DNA of 64,000 nucleotides from Bacteroidales bacterium. Its GTDB lineage: Bacteria > Bacteroidota > Bacteroidia > Bacteroidales > Marinilabiliaceae. Below the pieces are notes generated by a model, which had not been told where the DNA came from, ran no database searches, and saw only the letters and a list, made by a program, of their open reading frames with translations. The translations under genes were made by a program, and so were the position numbers. Where the stretch lies: positions 9,883-73,882 of the forward strand of contig CAAFWU010000083.1 of the NCBI GenBank assembly GCA_900766825.1. The letters run 5' to 3'. Within the stretch, counting starts at the first letter, position 1, and every line of letters begins with the position of its first letter. Positions 16,511 to 25,039 of the stretch are shown one piece after another.

Positions 16511-16780
16511 ATGTACCTCGACAAAGAGAAAAAGCAAGAGATCTTTGGTCAGTACGGAAAGTCTAACACTGACACTGGTTCACCTGAAAGCCAGATAGCA
16601 TTGTTCTCGTTCCGTATCAACCACCTCACTGAGCACATGAAGCTCAACAAGAAAGATATTGCAACGAACTACGCGCTGAAGAAACTCATCGGTCGCCGTC
16701 GTCGTCTTCTGGACTACCTCAAGGCTCGTGACATTGAGCGCTACCGTGCAGTTGTAGCTAAACTTGGTCTGCGTAAGTAA
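16511..16780 (+). CDS. rpsO: 30S ribosomal protein S15
   Basis: An 89-residue S15, the primary rRNA-binding protein of the small-subunit platform. The full family pattern is present: FGxxxxDTGSPExQIALxxxRIxxLTEHxKxNKKD, then the basic RRRRLLDYLKxRD segment that contacts 16S rRNA and the YRAVVAKLGLRK end. Length is exactly the family norm. It is transcribed alone between its own consensus promoter and a strong terminator. The usual partner pnp is not adjacent. Confidence 0.98.
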   Translation: MYLDKEKKQEIFGQYGKSNTDTGSPESQIALFSFRINHLTEHMKLNKKDIATNYALKKLIGRRRRLLDYLKARDIERYRAVVAKLGLRK

Positions 16781-16832
16781 GCCAAGAAAGCGAGTTCAAA
16801 GAGCAAGTAAACTTTCGCTCTTGCGACGAGAC

Positions 16833-16869
16833 AGAGAGTCTAAGGAAATTTCCTTGGACTCTCTTTTTT
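16833..16869 (+). terminator. Intrinsic terminator of rpsO
   Basis: AGAGAGTC (16833-16840) pairs with GACTCTCT (16857-16864), continued by an inner AAGGAAA/TTTCCTT stem, and runs into TTTTTT. A long, nearly perfect hairpin 50 bases behind the stop codon. Confidence 0.9.
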
Positions 16870-17320
16870 ATTTGCATATACCTACTATTGTATGGCCTAC
16901 CCAATTCAACAAAAAATAATGGTGGAGGAAGGAGAAAAGCCTAAAGCTGTTTTCTTAGAGAAAGCGCACTCAACAGATTACGCAAGGTATAGTCTACCAC
17001 TATATAACCAGCACTAGAGCACTAACAATTAGAATAGAACTAAAATTAGAGCAACAAACCTCCCAAAACATATAGTGAGGCAACAAAAATGCATTTATCA
17101 TTAAGATACACCCCTTAAAATTTGGGGTCACTTATAAGAAAAGCGCAAAAAAGGAGTTCTATAATTAATAATCCGAAAGCAGAAAAGAAGAAAAAACGAG
17201 AGAAGGGGTACTAAAATGACACTCAAAAGCTACAAAAGGGGCAAAAAAGGACATTTTTAGCAACAAAACGTAAGTGTAACCACTAATTTCAAATAAAATT
17301 GCAACTTTTTAGCTCGTTTT
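16870..17320. other. AT-rich intergenic region before glnN
   Basis: About 450 bases with no credible gene on either strand; only very short ORFs (for example 14 codons at 17216) occur. It is A-rich with scattered GCGC and homopolymer A runs. No terminator or tRNA seen. Possible regulatory sites for glnN could lie here but none can be defined. Confidence 0.5.
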
Positions 17321-17352
17321 CTTGCAAATCATAATTAGAGACTATAAATTTG
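17321..17352 (+). promoter_or_regulatory. Candidate glnN promoter
   Basis: CTTG (17321-17324), a 20-base spacer and TAAATTTG (17345-17352) fit the TTTG/TAnnTTTG consensus with one mismatch in the -33. Transcription would start near 17359, giving a leader of about 220 bases. Confidence 0.6.
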
Positions 17353-17358
17353 CTCTTG

Positions 17359-17580
17359 TTAAACAAAAAGAGAGGCACTGAAGGCGAAAAGGCACTCAAA
17401 AAGGCCGACCAACCCCCTTTCTGACCAGGGAGTTTCGCCAAAACAGCCACTACTCTGGCTGACATCGATGCTAAAACGAGGTTTGAGTCCGTAAAACAAC
17501 AAATTCAGCAAAGGACCAAATTGAGAGAAAGCAGCGAAGAGGCACTACCAAAGAAAACAACAAAAAAACATAGCAAAACT
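17359..17580 (+). promoter_or_regulatory. Long glnN 5' leader with potential hairpins
   Basis: If the promoter at 17321-17352 is used, glnN has a leader of about 220 bases. It contains a 7-bp long-range stem, GGCGAAA (17383-17389) with TTTCGCC (17433-17439), a local stem CAGCC/GGCTG (17444-17461), and AGGCACT three times (17373, 17390 and 17540). No known riboswitch class is recognised. Nitrogen-responsive control at the RNA level is possible but unproven. Confidence 0.35.
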
Positions 17581-19770
17581 ATGGCAACACTCAGATTCCA
17601 AGCCCTGACCGACATGATGAAAAGGCAGTTGCCCGACATCAAGTTCACTGAGACCCGCGTACCTGACATGTATGGTGAGCTGGTATTCAATGACGAGGCC
17701 ATGAAGAAATACCTGCAGAGCACAGTGTACAAGCAGGTGAAGAAAGCCATTGCCAATGGCGAGTTCATCAGCCGCGACCTTGCCGATGGCGTAGCCGCTG
17801 GCATGAAAGCATGGGCCATTGACCACGGTGCCGTTCACTACACCCACTGGTTCCAGCCCCTGACCGATGGCACTGCCGAGAAGCACGATGGCTTCATCAA
17901 CTACGGTCCCGATGGCAAGGTAATTGAGGAGTTTGCTGGCAAGCACTTGGCACAGCAGGAGCCCGATGCCTCTTCGTTCCCCAACGGCGGCATCCGTGCC
18001 ACCTTCGAGGCTCGCGGCTACACCGCATGGGATGTAACATCGCCCGCTTTTATTGTTGGCGAGACACTCTGTATCCCAACCATCTTCATTGCCTACACTG
18101 GCGATGCGCTGGACTACAAGACCCCTCTGCTAAAGGCACTTCACGCTGTGGACAAGGCAGCCGTTGACGTATGCCAGTACTTTGACAAGAACGTTACCAA
18201 GGTCGTTTCCAACTTGGGTTGGGAGCAGGAGTACTTCTTGGTAGACCGCTCACTCTACTTGGCTCGCCCCGACTTGGTACTGACAGGTCGCACACTTATG
18301 GGTGCCAGCTCGGCCAAGAACCAGCAGCTCGAGGACCACTACTTTGGTTCCATACCCGAGCGCGTATCGCTCTTTATGCGCGATTTGGAGATTGAGGCTC
18401 AGCGTTTGGGCATACCAGCCAAGACACGTCACAATGAGGTTGCTCCTGGTCAGTTTGAGTTGGCTCCCATCTATGAGGAGGTTAACGTTGCCAACGACCA
18501 CAACTTGCTCCTCATGGACATCATGAAGAAGATTGCTAAGCGTCATAACTTCGAGGTTCTTCTGCATGAGAAACCATTTGCAGGCATCAACGGTTCGGGC
18601 AAGCACAACAACTGGAGCCTCTGCACCGACACGGGCATCAACCTCTTTGCCCCTGGCAAGAATCCTAAGGGCAACATGTTGTTCCTCACCTTCTTGACCT
18701 GCGTATTGGCTGCTGTTCACAAGGGACAGGATATCCTCCGTGCTCAGGTGCTGAACGCAAGCAACAGCCACCGTTTGGGCGCCAACGAGGCACCCCCAGC
18801 CATCATGTCCATCTTCCTTGGCACACAGGTAAGCTCAATGCTCAACAGCATTGTAGAGAAGGTATCGGACGCTAAGATGAGCCCTGAGGAGAAGACCGCC
18901 CTCAAGCTTGGCATAGGTCGTTTGCCCGAGATTTTGGTGGACAACACCGACCGCAACCGTACCTCTCCTTTCGCCTTCACTGGCGACCGCTTCGAGTTCC
19001 GTGCCGTAGGTTCATCGGCCAACTGCGCTGGTGCCATGACCGCCGTCAACTCAATTGTTGCAGCTCAGCTCCGTGAGTTCAAGGCCGACGTGGACGCTCT
19101 GATTGCCAAGGGTGTTAAGAAGGACGAGGCTATCTTCCAGGAGATTCGCAAACTCATTGTTGAGTCAGCACCCGTTCACTTCGATGGCAACGGCTACTCC
19201 GATGAATGGAAAGAGGAGGCTAAGCGCCGTGGTCTGACCAACATCACCAGCGTGCCCGAGAGTGTGGACACCATGCTCAGCGACTGGTCGAAGCACGTTT
19301 ACGTTGGTGGCGGTGTTATGAGCGAGCGCGAGCTCACCGTACGCCACGATGTGGAGATGGAGAAGTTTGTAAAGAAGGTTCAGATCGAGGCTCGCGTTAT
19401 GGGTGACTTGGTTATCAACCACATTGTTCCCACCGCCATTGCCTACCAGAACGTTCTGATCAAGAATGTAAAGGGCATGAAGGAGGTTATGGGCGATGCA
19501 GCCGACAGCATGACCGAGAACGAGCGTGAGCTCATCTGCAAGATCTCGGAGCACGTGAAGACCATCCGCACCACCGTTCAGGAGATGATCGATGCCCGCA
19601 AGAAGGCCAACAAGATCGAGGACGAGCGCGAGAAGGCCTACGCCTACGACAAAGAGGTGCGCCCCATGTTGGACACCATCCGCTACCATGTGGACAAGTT
19701 GGAGCTCATTATCGACAACGAGATGTGGCCACTGCCCAAGTATCGCGAGATGCTCTTCCTCTTCGACTAA
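17581..19770 (+). CDS. glnN: Glutamine synthetase type III
   Basis: A 729-residue type III glutamine synthetase, which makes glutamine from glutamate, ammonia and ATP; this large class is typical of Bacteroidales, and the length matches the Bacteroides enzyme. Visible hallmarks include FPNGGIRATFEARGYTAWD near the N-terminus, the EQEYFLVD metal-site motif, KTRHNEVAPGQFELAPIYE, and the NGSGKHNNWS signature for ATP and glutamate binding, then NxDRNRTSPFAFTGDRFEFR. The frame is open from 17521, but the ATG at 17581 begins the conserved MATLRFQAL start. Flanked by a long leader and a strong terminator, so monocistronic. Confidence 0.97.
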   Translation: MATLRFQALTDMMKRQLPDIKFTETRVPDMYGELVFNDEAMKKYLQSTVYKQVKKAIANGEFISRDLADGVAAGMKAWAIDHGAVHYTHWFQPLTDGTAEKHDGFINYGPDGKVIEEFAGKHLAQQEPDASSFPNGGIRATFEARGYTAWDVTSPAFIVGETLCIPTIFIAYTGDALDYKTPLLKALHAVDKAAVDVCQYFDKNVTKVVSNLGWEQEYFLVDRSLYLARPDLVLTGRTLMGASSAKNQQLEDHYFGSIPERVSLFMRDLEIEAQRLGIPAKTRHNEVAPGQFELAPIYEEVNVANDHNLLLMDIMKKIAKRHNFEVLLHEKPFAGINGSGKHNNWSLCTDTGINLFAPGKNPKGNMLFLTFLTCVLAAVHKGQDILRAQVLNASNSHRLGANEAPPAIMSIFLGTQVSSMLNSIVEKVSDAKMSPEEKTALKLGIGRLPEILVDNTDRNRTSPFAFTGDRFEFRAVGSSANCAGAMTAVNSIVAAQLREFKADVDALIAKGVKKDEAIFQEIRKLIVESAPVHFDGNGYSDEWKEEAKRRGLTNITSVPESVDTMLSDWSKHVYVGGGVMSERELTVRHDVEMEKFVKKVQIEARVMGDLVINHIVPTAIAYQNVLIKNVKGMKEVMGDAADSMTENERELICKISEHVKTIRTTVQEMIDARKKANKIEDEREKAYAYDKEVRPMLDTIRYHVDKLELIIDNEMWPLPKYREMLFLFD

Positions 19771-19826
19771 ACGGAGCAACAAGAAGACAGCATAAGAGCC
19801 TAATGCTTAGCGCATAAGGCACAGAC

Positions 19827-19872
19827 AACCCAGCCGCCGTGCAGCAGTTGCATGGCGGCTGGGTTTGTTTTT
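19827..19872 (+). terminator. Intrinsic terminator of glnN
   Basis: AACCCAGCCGCC (19827-19838) pairs perfectly with GGCGGCTGGGTT (19854-19865), with TGCA/TGCA pairing in the loop, followed by TGTTTTT. Confidence 0.9.
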
Positions 19873-19976
19873 ATGTCAAAAGAAACAAAAATGAAACGGA
19901 ATGAAACAGAGGAAGAGATGAACACAATGCAACAAAATTTCGTATATTCACAATAGAATATGTCAGAGAAACGATT

Positions 19977-22412
19977 ATGGCAAAAAGAAAGCAGACCACC
20001 GAGGCGCACAACGCTGCGCTGATGGAAAAGATAATGACCTATATGCAGAGCGTTCGCGGCACCGCACAGAACTATAAGCAGGTGACCGAAGGCATAGGTA
20101 GGAAGAGCAAGAAGGATCGCGAAGAGGTTCAGGATTTGCTGTACCGATTGGAAAAAGAGGGTAAGTTGTGCGAAGTGTCGGCAGGGCGCTTTACCATGCC
20201 AGCAGGCGAGGGAGCCCTCCGCGTTGAGGGGACGGTGGACATGACCCAGTCGGGTTCGGCCTACGTGGTGCCAGACGACAAAGAGAGCGAACCCCAAGAT
20301 ATTTTCGTGTCTCAAGCGGACCTGAATACCGCCATGCATGGCGACCATGTGTGTGTGGCTGTCACGAGCCGTCGTCCTGGTCGGCAGCCCGAGGGCAAGA
20401 TTGTGGAGATTTTGGAGCGCAAGCGCGAGACCTACGTTGGCATTGTGGACACAACGGAGCATGCAGCCTTCCTAATTTGCAACCCACGCCAAACGGGCGG
20501 TCACGACATATACATTCCTTTGGATAAGTTGGGCGGTGCCGAGCGAGGCCAGAAAGCCATTGCCAAAATAACCAAGTGGCCCGAGGGTAGCAAGAACCCC
20601 GAGGGCGAGATTGTGGCCGTGTTGGGCAACATGGGCGACAACCAAACCGAGATGCACGCCATACTGGCCGAGTACGGTTTGCCCTACTCATACCCCGATG
20701 AGGTGGCAGCCGAGGCAGAGAAGATTGCCCCAGGCATAACAGCCGACGAGGTTGCCAAGCGTGTGGACATGCGCCAAGTGACCACCTTTACCATCGACCC
20801 CGTGGATGCCAAGGACTTCGATGATGCCCTCTCGATCCGCAAGTTGAACAATGGCAACTGGGAGGTGGGCGTGCACATTGCCGACGTAACCCACTATGTG
20901 ACCCCTGGCAGCATAATTGACGAAGAGGGCTACGACCGCGCCACATCGGTATATTTGGTGGATCGCGTGGTGCCCATGCTACCCGAGCGCCTCTCCAACT
21001 TCCTATGCTCGCTCCGACCCGACGAAGAGAAGCTGACCTTCTCGGTTATTGTGGAGATGAACGACGAGGCCGATGTGCTTAAGACCCAGATAGCCAAGAC
21101 GGTAATCAAGAGCAACCGCCGCTTTACATACGAGGAGGCTCAGAGCATAATAGAGACTGGCGAGGGCGACTACAGTGCCGAGGTGCTAAAACTCAACGAG
21201 TTGGCTCAGAAGCTACGCAAACGTCGTTTTGCCGCAGGTGCCATAAGTTTCGAGAGAGCCGAACCCCGTTTTGAAATTGACGAGAATGGCAAGCCCTTGC
21301 GCGTCTACTTCAAGGTGGCCAAAGAGAGCAACATGTTGGTGGAGGAGTTTATGCTCTTGGCCAACAGGCGCGTGGCCGAGTACATTGGCAAGGACGAGAT
21401 AAACACCACAGGCAGGAAGCGTACGCCCAAGACCTTTGTCTATCGTATTCACGACCAGCCATCGGAGGAGCGGTACAACAAGTTTGCCGAGTTCATCCGT
21501 CGCTTTGGCTATGAGGCCATGCCCCAGAAGGACGAGCAGATAAACAATGCCGTGAACCGAATATTGGAGGAGGTGAAGGGCAAAGGCGAGCAGAATTTGG
21601 TTGAGGTGTTGGCACTGCGCACCATGGCCAAGGCCGTCTACTCGACCCAAAACATTGGCCACTACGGTTTGGCCTTTGAGTACTACACCCACTTCACCAG
21701 CCCCATCCGCCGCTACCCCGACATGATGGTTCACCGCCTGCTGCATAGCTACATGACAGGCGGCAACAGTGTGAACGCCGACGTCTACGAAGAGAAGTGC
21801 AAACACTGCTCGGATCAAGAGGTTATGGCAGCCGAGGCTGAACGCGACTCGATAAAATACAAACAGTGTGAGTTCCTTCTGGATCGACTGGGTGAGGAGT
21901 TTGATGCCACCATATCGGGTGTGACCGAGTGGGGTCTCTATGCCGAGATTAATGAGAACATGTGCGAGGGCATGATATCGCTGCGCGACTTGACCGACGA
22001 CATGTACATCTTCGACGAAGACAACTATTGCATTGTTGGCAAGAACACAGGCAAGAGGTATCAGTTGGGCGACAAGATACGCGTCCGCATAGCCAACGCC
22101 AATCTGGAGAAGAAACAGATCGACTTTGCCTTGGCTGGCACCGAGCTCACAAGCATAGAGCGCCAGAACCAAAAGATACTGTCGGAAGGAGGCGATTTGG
22201 CCAAGATGCAACGGGACCGTGCGCTAAGCCACATCCGCGAAGAGGGTGGTCAGAAGCGCAACTTTGGTGGTCGCAGTGGCAAGAGTGGTCACGGACGAGG
22301 TCGTGCCGACAGCAATGGCATTCCACCCAAGGGAGTTCTGAATAAACTGAAGAAGGGTAAGAAAAACGTTGATAAAGGTAAGGGCAAAAAGAAAGGGAAG
22401 AAGAGGAAATAG
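19977..22412 (+). CDS. rnr: Ribonuclease R
   Basis: An 811-residue RNase R, a processive 3'-5' exoribonuclease that degrades structured RNA. Domain order: an N-terminal helix-turn-helix-like region (about 10-70), two cold-shock domains (about 70-230), the RNB catalytic domain with FTIDPVDAKDFDDALS (metal-binding Asp cluster at 280-283) and the YTHFTSPIRRYPDMMVHR motif, and an S1 domain (about 640-725). The C-terminal 85 residues or so are a very basic Lys/Gly tail that should aid RNA binding. The ATG at 19977 follows glnN by about 200 bases with a terminator between, so it has its own promoter, which I could not identify. Confidence 0.96.
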   Translation: MAKRKQTTEAHNAALMEKIMTYMQSVRGTAQNYKQVTEGIGRKSKKDREEVQDLLYRLEKEGKLCEVSAGRFTMPAGEGALRVEGTVDMTQSGSAYVVPDDKESEPQDIFVSQADLNTAMHGDHVCVAVTSRRPGRQPEGKIVEILERKRETYVGIVDTTEHAAFLICNPRQTGGHDIYIPLDKLGGAERGQKAIAKITKWPEGSKNPEGEIVAVLGNMGDNQTEMHAILAEYGLPYSYPDEVAAEAEKIAPGITADEVAKRVDMRQVTTFTIDPVDAKDFDDALSIRKLNNGNWEVGVHIADVTHYVTPGSIIDEEGYDRATSVYLVDRVVPMLPERLSNFLCSLRPDEEKLTFSVIVEMNDEADVLKTQIAKTVIKSNRRFTYEEAQSIIETGEGDYSAEVLKLNELAQKLRKRRFAAGAISFERAEPRFEIDENGKPLRVYFKVAKESNMLVEEFMLLANRRVAEYIGKDEINTTGRKRTPKTFVYRIHDQPSEERYNKFAEFIRRFGYEAMPQKDEQINNAVNRILEEVKGKGEQNLVEVLALRTMAKAVYSTQNIGHYGLAFEYYTHFTSPIRRYPDMMVHRLLHSYMTGGNSVNADVYEEKCKHCSDQEVMAAEAERDSIKYKQCEFLLDRLGEEFDATISGVTEWGLYAEINENMCEGMISLRDLTDDMYIFDEDNYCIVGKNTGKRYQLGDKIRVRIANANLEKKQIDFALAGTELTSIERQNQKILSEGGDLAKMQRDRALSHIREEGGQKRNFGGRSGKSGHGRGRADSNGIPPKGVLNKLKKGKKNVDKGKGKKKGKKRK

Positions 22413-22447
22413 CCACTCTTAAAGTTCAAGACCCTAAATAGTTAAAT

Positions 22448-22497
22448 GCGAAAGAAGAGAATTTGTTACATTCTCTTCTTTCGCCTTTTTGTTTTTG
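22448..22497 (+). terminator. Intrinsic terminator of rnr
   Basis: A perfect 15-bp stem (GCGAAAGAAGAGAAT at 22448-22462 with ATTCTCTTCTTTCGC at 22470-22484) around a 7-base loop, followed by CTTTTTGTTTTTG. It lies between convergent genes. Confidence 0.9.
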
Positions 22498-22553
22498 TAG
22501 GGATTGATGGGAGGGATGGGGGGGGGAAGCAATTGGAGTTTACGTTCCGCTCC

Positions 22554-23348
22554 CTATTGATTCATGATGCGGAGCCAGATGGCACTGGCCTCGTCGCCTG
22601 TGCAATGCAGGAGGTGCCAATGGGCCACGCCGAAGGGTTTTGCAGCCAAGGCTTGGGTCTCGACCTCGGCAGCGGGACGACCTTTGAGGTGTAGTCCGCC
22701 CACAAAATGGTCAATGGGTCCAAGGTTGAGTTCTTGTGTTCGGCGGAGGAGGGGCAAGATGCCCGAATGGGTGCAGCCACCATAGAGGAGGTTGGACTGT
22801 CCGTCGGATATGAGGGCAAAAATTTCGTCGGTGAAGGTGTCGGGGCTGGCACCATCGGCGGCCAGAAGACGCTGGTTGGCTGGGGCGGGCTGGCAGAGGC
22901 TGAAGATGGTGAGGCATGGCGAGACGGTGAGGCAGTTGGTCACACGCACCACGTCCATCTGGTCGAGAAGCTCGGGGCGGGGCATACCTATGGGCTTCAT
23001 CATTCGCTTGCGACCATCGGTGGGTTGGGACATTTGAACCGAGAAGCGCCTACGTTCGGCATCGGGTCCAACGAAGACTTTGGCACTTGGGGCCATAGAT
23101 TGGAGGGCACCGAGGCCTCCGCTATGGTCGTAGTGGCCATGGCTGACAACCACATAGTCGGTCTGGCTCAGGTCGATGCCGAGGGCTTGTGCATTGTGGA
23201 TTAGGGTGGGCTCGTGCTGACCTGTGTCCAAAAGGATGTGACGGAGGGTGCCATTGGGTTCGGAGACTGTGCACCAGATGGCCAGACCGTGTTCGGAGCA
23301 TAGCTGCTGGGGGAGTTGGTCGTTGATTATTATCTTGAAGTCGAGCAT
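22554..23348 (-). CDS. MBL-fold metallohydrolase
   Basis: A 264-residue metallo-beta-lactamase-fold protein. The zinc motif is SHGHYDHSGGL (HxHxDH), with the strand LLDTGQHEP before it and the later ligand contexts GGCTHSG and VGGLHLKG, then HLLHCTGDEA near the end. Sequence style matches the 'metal-dependent hydrolase, dihydropteroate-synthase-like' COG1237 group, whose archaeal members act in methanopterin synthesis; in Bacteroidales the substrate is unknown. It lies downstream of corA on the same strand but is separated from it by a terminator (23411-23442), so it probably has its own promoter. Confidence 0.85.
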   Translation of the reverse strand: MLDFKIIINDQLPQQLCSEHGLAIWCTVSEPNGTLRHILLDTGQHEPTLIHNAQALGIDLSQTDYVVVSHGHYDHSGGLGALQSMAPSAKVFVGPDAERRRFSVQMSQPTDGRKRMMKPIGMPRPELLDQMDVVRVTNCLTVSPCLTIFSLCQPAPANQRLLAADGASPDTFTDEIFALISDGQSNLLYGGCTHSGILPLLRRTQELNLGPIDHFVGGLHLKGRPAAEVETQALAAKPFGVAHWHLLHCTGDEASAIWLRIMNQ

Positions 23349-23410
23349 TGCGTTTTTATTTAATGGGGGGATTTTTGGAAGGGGAAAGCTTGTGCTTTAA
23401 TGAGAGTATA

Positions 23411-23442
23411 AAAAAACTCGGGGGCTTAGGACTCCCGAGTTT
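23411..23442 (-). terminator. Intrinsic terminator of corA
   Basis: AAACTCGGG (23414-23422) pairs with CCCGAGTTT (23434-23442). Read on the minus strand the stem is followed by a run of six T. It begins 66 bases beyond the corA stop. Confidence 0.82.
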
Positions 23443-23507
23443 ATGTGGTTGCCTTTGGTCGCCCCATTATGTGTATACGGGGGACTTGGCTAAATGGTGA
23501 ATCTTTT

Positions 23508-24434
23508 TTAGAGCAGATCCTTGCGGCGGAAGAAGACAGCGAGGAGGATGCTGAGGATTATGGAGGCGCCCACGATGACGTAGAAGGCAAAGGGGAAGCT
23601 CTCCAGATTGTTGGAGACGTTCATGCCATAGAGGCTGGCGATGAGCGTTGGCAACATGAGGATAATGTTGATGCTGGTGAGCGTCTTCATGGTGCCATTG
23701 ATGTTGTTGGAGATGACCGAGGAGTAGGAGTTGGACATATTGTGGATGATGTTGCGGTAGATGCTGGTGGTCTCCTCGGCCTGTTTGAGCTCAATTTCAA
23801 CATCTTCGGTCAGTTCTTCATCGCAGGCTTCGCGGAATATTTTGGCATGTACCAAGCGATAGAAGAGGACATCGTTGCCTTTGAGGGATGTTACGAAATA
23901 GACCAAACTGTTCTCGATGCGCTGGAGTTTGAGAATTTCGTCGTTGCGCACCGACTCTTGGAGTTCGGACTCGCAGCTCATCATCTGCACATTGATGTTT
24001 TTGAGGTACTTAAGGAACCAAACGGAGGCCGAGAGCATGAGTCGCATGGCCAATTCGTAGTGGTTGGAGACGGTTATTTTTTTGCGGATGGAGTAGACCA
24101 CAAAGTCGTCCAACATATCGGTCTTGTAGTTGCAGATGGTAACGCAGACATCGTCCTTGATAAGGATACCAAGAGGGACGGTGGTGAAGTCAATACGGCT
24201 ATCGTTTCTACGGATGGGGACGCGGAGCACAATAAATTGCCAATCGTCGTCCTCGTCACGACGTGGTCTCTCGTCGGTATCCTCAATATCGTCCAGGAAA
24301 TATTCGGGCACTTCGAGACCCGAGATAAGGAAGTTGCGTTCTTCGGAAGTAGGACACTCAAGGCAGGTCCAGCAGTTGGGTTCCCATTTATCGGTGACCT
24401 CGTAGCCCCTATTGTTGATGTAAAAGTTCATCAT
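23508..24434 (-). CDS. corA: CorA-like divalent cation transporter
   Basis: A 308-residue CorA-family channel for Mg2+ (some members carry Co2+ or Ni2+). The large N-terminal cytoplasmic domain is acidic (DDIEDTDERPRRDEDDDWQ) and mixed alpha/beta; the C-terminal part has a long helix and two membrane segments. The selectivity motif YGMN lies at about residue 269, directly after TM1, with a positively charged C-terminus (RRKDLL), as the family demands. The frame is open 24 codons further upstream, but the ATG pair at 24434/24431 begins the usual N-terminal strand. It is preceded by a structured leader carrying its own promoter and a terminator, suggesting transcript attenuation. Confidence 0.9.
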   Translation of the reverse strand: MMNFYINNRGYEVTDKWEPNCWTCLECPTSEERNFLISGLEVPEYFLDDIEDTDERPRRDEDDDWQFIVLRVPIRRNDSRIDFTTVPLGILIKDDVCVTICNYKTDMLDDFVVYSIRKKITVSNHYELAMRLMLSASVWFLKYLKNINVQMMSCESELQESVRNDEILKLQRIENSLVYFVTSLKGNDVLFYRLVHAKIFREACDEELTEDVEIELKQAEETTSIYRNIIHNMSNSYSSVISNNINGTMKTLTSINIILMLPTLIASLYGMNVSNNLESFPFAFYVIVGASIILSILLAVFFRRKDLL

Positions 24435-24549
24435 GGTCGTAAACCAAGGTTTAAAGAGATGTTTTAGCGCATGTGGCATCATCTCCCACCCCAACAGACA
24501 GACCAAGGAGCAGAAGGTTGCTCAAAGTCTGCAGGCGGTTCTACGACTC

Positions 24550-24582
24550 AAAAAGATGTCATGAGAGGGAAGTGACATGACA
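24550..24582 (-). terminator. Intrinsic terminator inside the corA leader
   Basis: TGTCATG and CATGACA (24557-24563 and 24576-24582) form a perfect 7-bp stem; on the minus strand it is followed by TCTTTTT. It overlaps the end of a 34-codon leader ORF. Confidence 0.6.
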
Positions 24583-24729
24583 GACGAGTCCCAGAGCGCC
24601 CCCACACGTGAGTGGGGAAGTGCCGTTGCGCATTGTATTATTCGCCGGAGGATAGTCGTCCATGTCGAAGAATTATGTTTAACAAAAGACCAAGCGAGTG
24701 TTTTGCCACTCGGGCGAGGTCCGTGAATT
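24550..24729 (-). ncRNA. Candidate structured leader or small RNA upstream of corA
   Basis: About 180 bases lie between a candidate promoter (24736-24771) and an intrinsic terminator (24550-24582), all on the corA strand and ending 115 bases before corA. Read 5' to 3' it holds a 6-bp hairpin CGAGTG/CACTCG, a hairpin CCCCAC-TCACGT-GTGGGG nested in GCGC/GCGC, and a final TGTCATG/CATGACA stem followed by TCTTTTT, enclosed by GACTC/GAGTC. A 34-codon ORF (24663-24559, MDDYPPANNTM... with two Cys) ends inside the terminator stem. It matches no RNA family I recognise (not M-box, tmRNA or RNase P). It may be an attenuating leader or a separate small RNA. Confidence 0.5.
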
Positions 24730-24735
24730 GCGCTA

Positions 24736-24771
24736 CAAAAATAGCTCATATTTTGTCATGTTATGAGCAAA
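24736..24771 (-). promoter_or_regulatory. Candidate promoter with operator-like inverted repeat for the corA leader
   Basis: On the minus strand TTTG (24771-24768) and TATTTTTG (24743-24736) are separated by 24 bases, a little longer than usual. The spacer is bounded by a perfect 7-bp inverted repeat, GCTCATA (24744-24750) and TATGAGC (24762-24768). A repressor bound there would block the promoter. Confidence 0.5.
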
Positions 24772-25039
24772 AAGGAGTTTTTTGGTGATACAATAGTGTT
24801 ACGGAAGCAAAAAACAGGCTACAGATTGGTCGGTTTGGTTGGTAAAAAGAGTTGCTGTTTGTCGACTACACTTTGAGTTTTGTCGATAAAAGTGGTGTCT
24901 TGGTCAGAGAGGAGCTTAAGCGTGCCAAAATTTGGCAAGGGATTTGAAAGTTACATAGGCAAGAGAGTTAACCAACGAGTTCAATAGAACAAGAAGTCGA
25001 TAACTCCAATAGTATCAACCCAATAAAAAGATGTGAGCC
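24772..25039. other. Intergenic region between the divergent corA leader and the His-rich gene
   Basis: No gene seen. It contains TGCCAAA-A-TTTGGCA, a perfect 15-base interrupted palindrome at 24923-24937, about 100 bases before the next ATG, in a good position for an operator. No TAnnTTTG match was found for the plus-strand gene. Confidence 0.4.

Noticed and set aside
21213..22211. A 332-codon minus-strand ORF inside rnr
   Set aside because: It lies wholly opposite a well-supported RNase R gene; the composition (His, Leu, Val, Gly-rich, no motif) is that of an antisense shadow frame.
24550..24729. Possible RNase P RNA, tmRNA, 6S RNA or M-box riboswitch in the corA leader
   Set aside because: I could not find the GAGGAAAGTC core of RNase P, a tRNA-like end with encoded tag, the 6S bubble, or M-box conserved loops. 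Left as an unclassified structured RNA.
24522..24749. A 75-codon minus-strand ORF upstream of corA
   Set aside because: It overlaps a candidate promoter, a hairpin-rich leader and a terminator; another frame holds a tidier 34-codon ORF. More likely a non-coding element.
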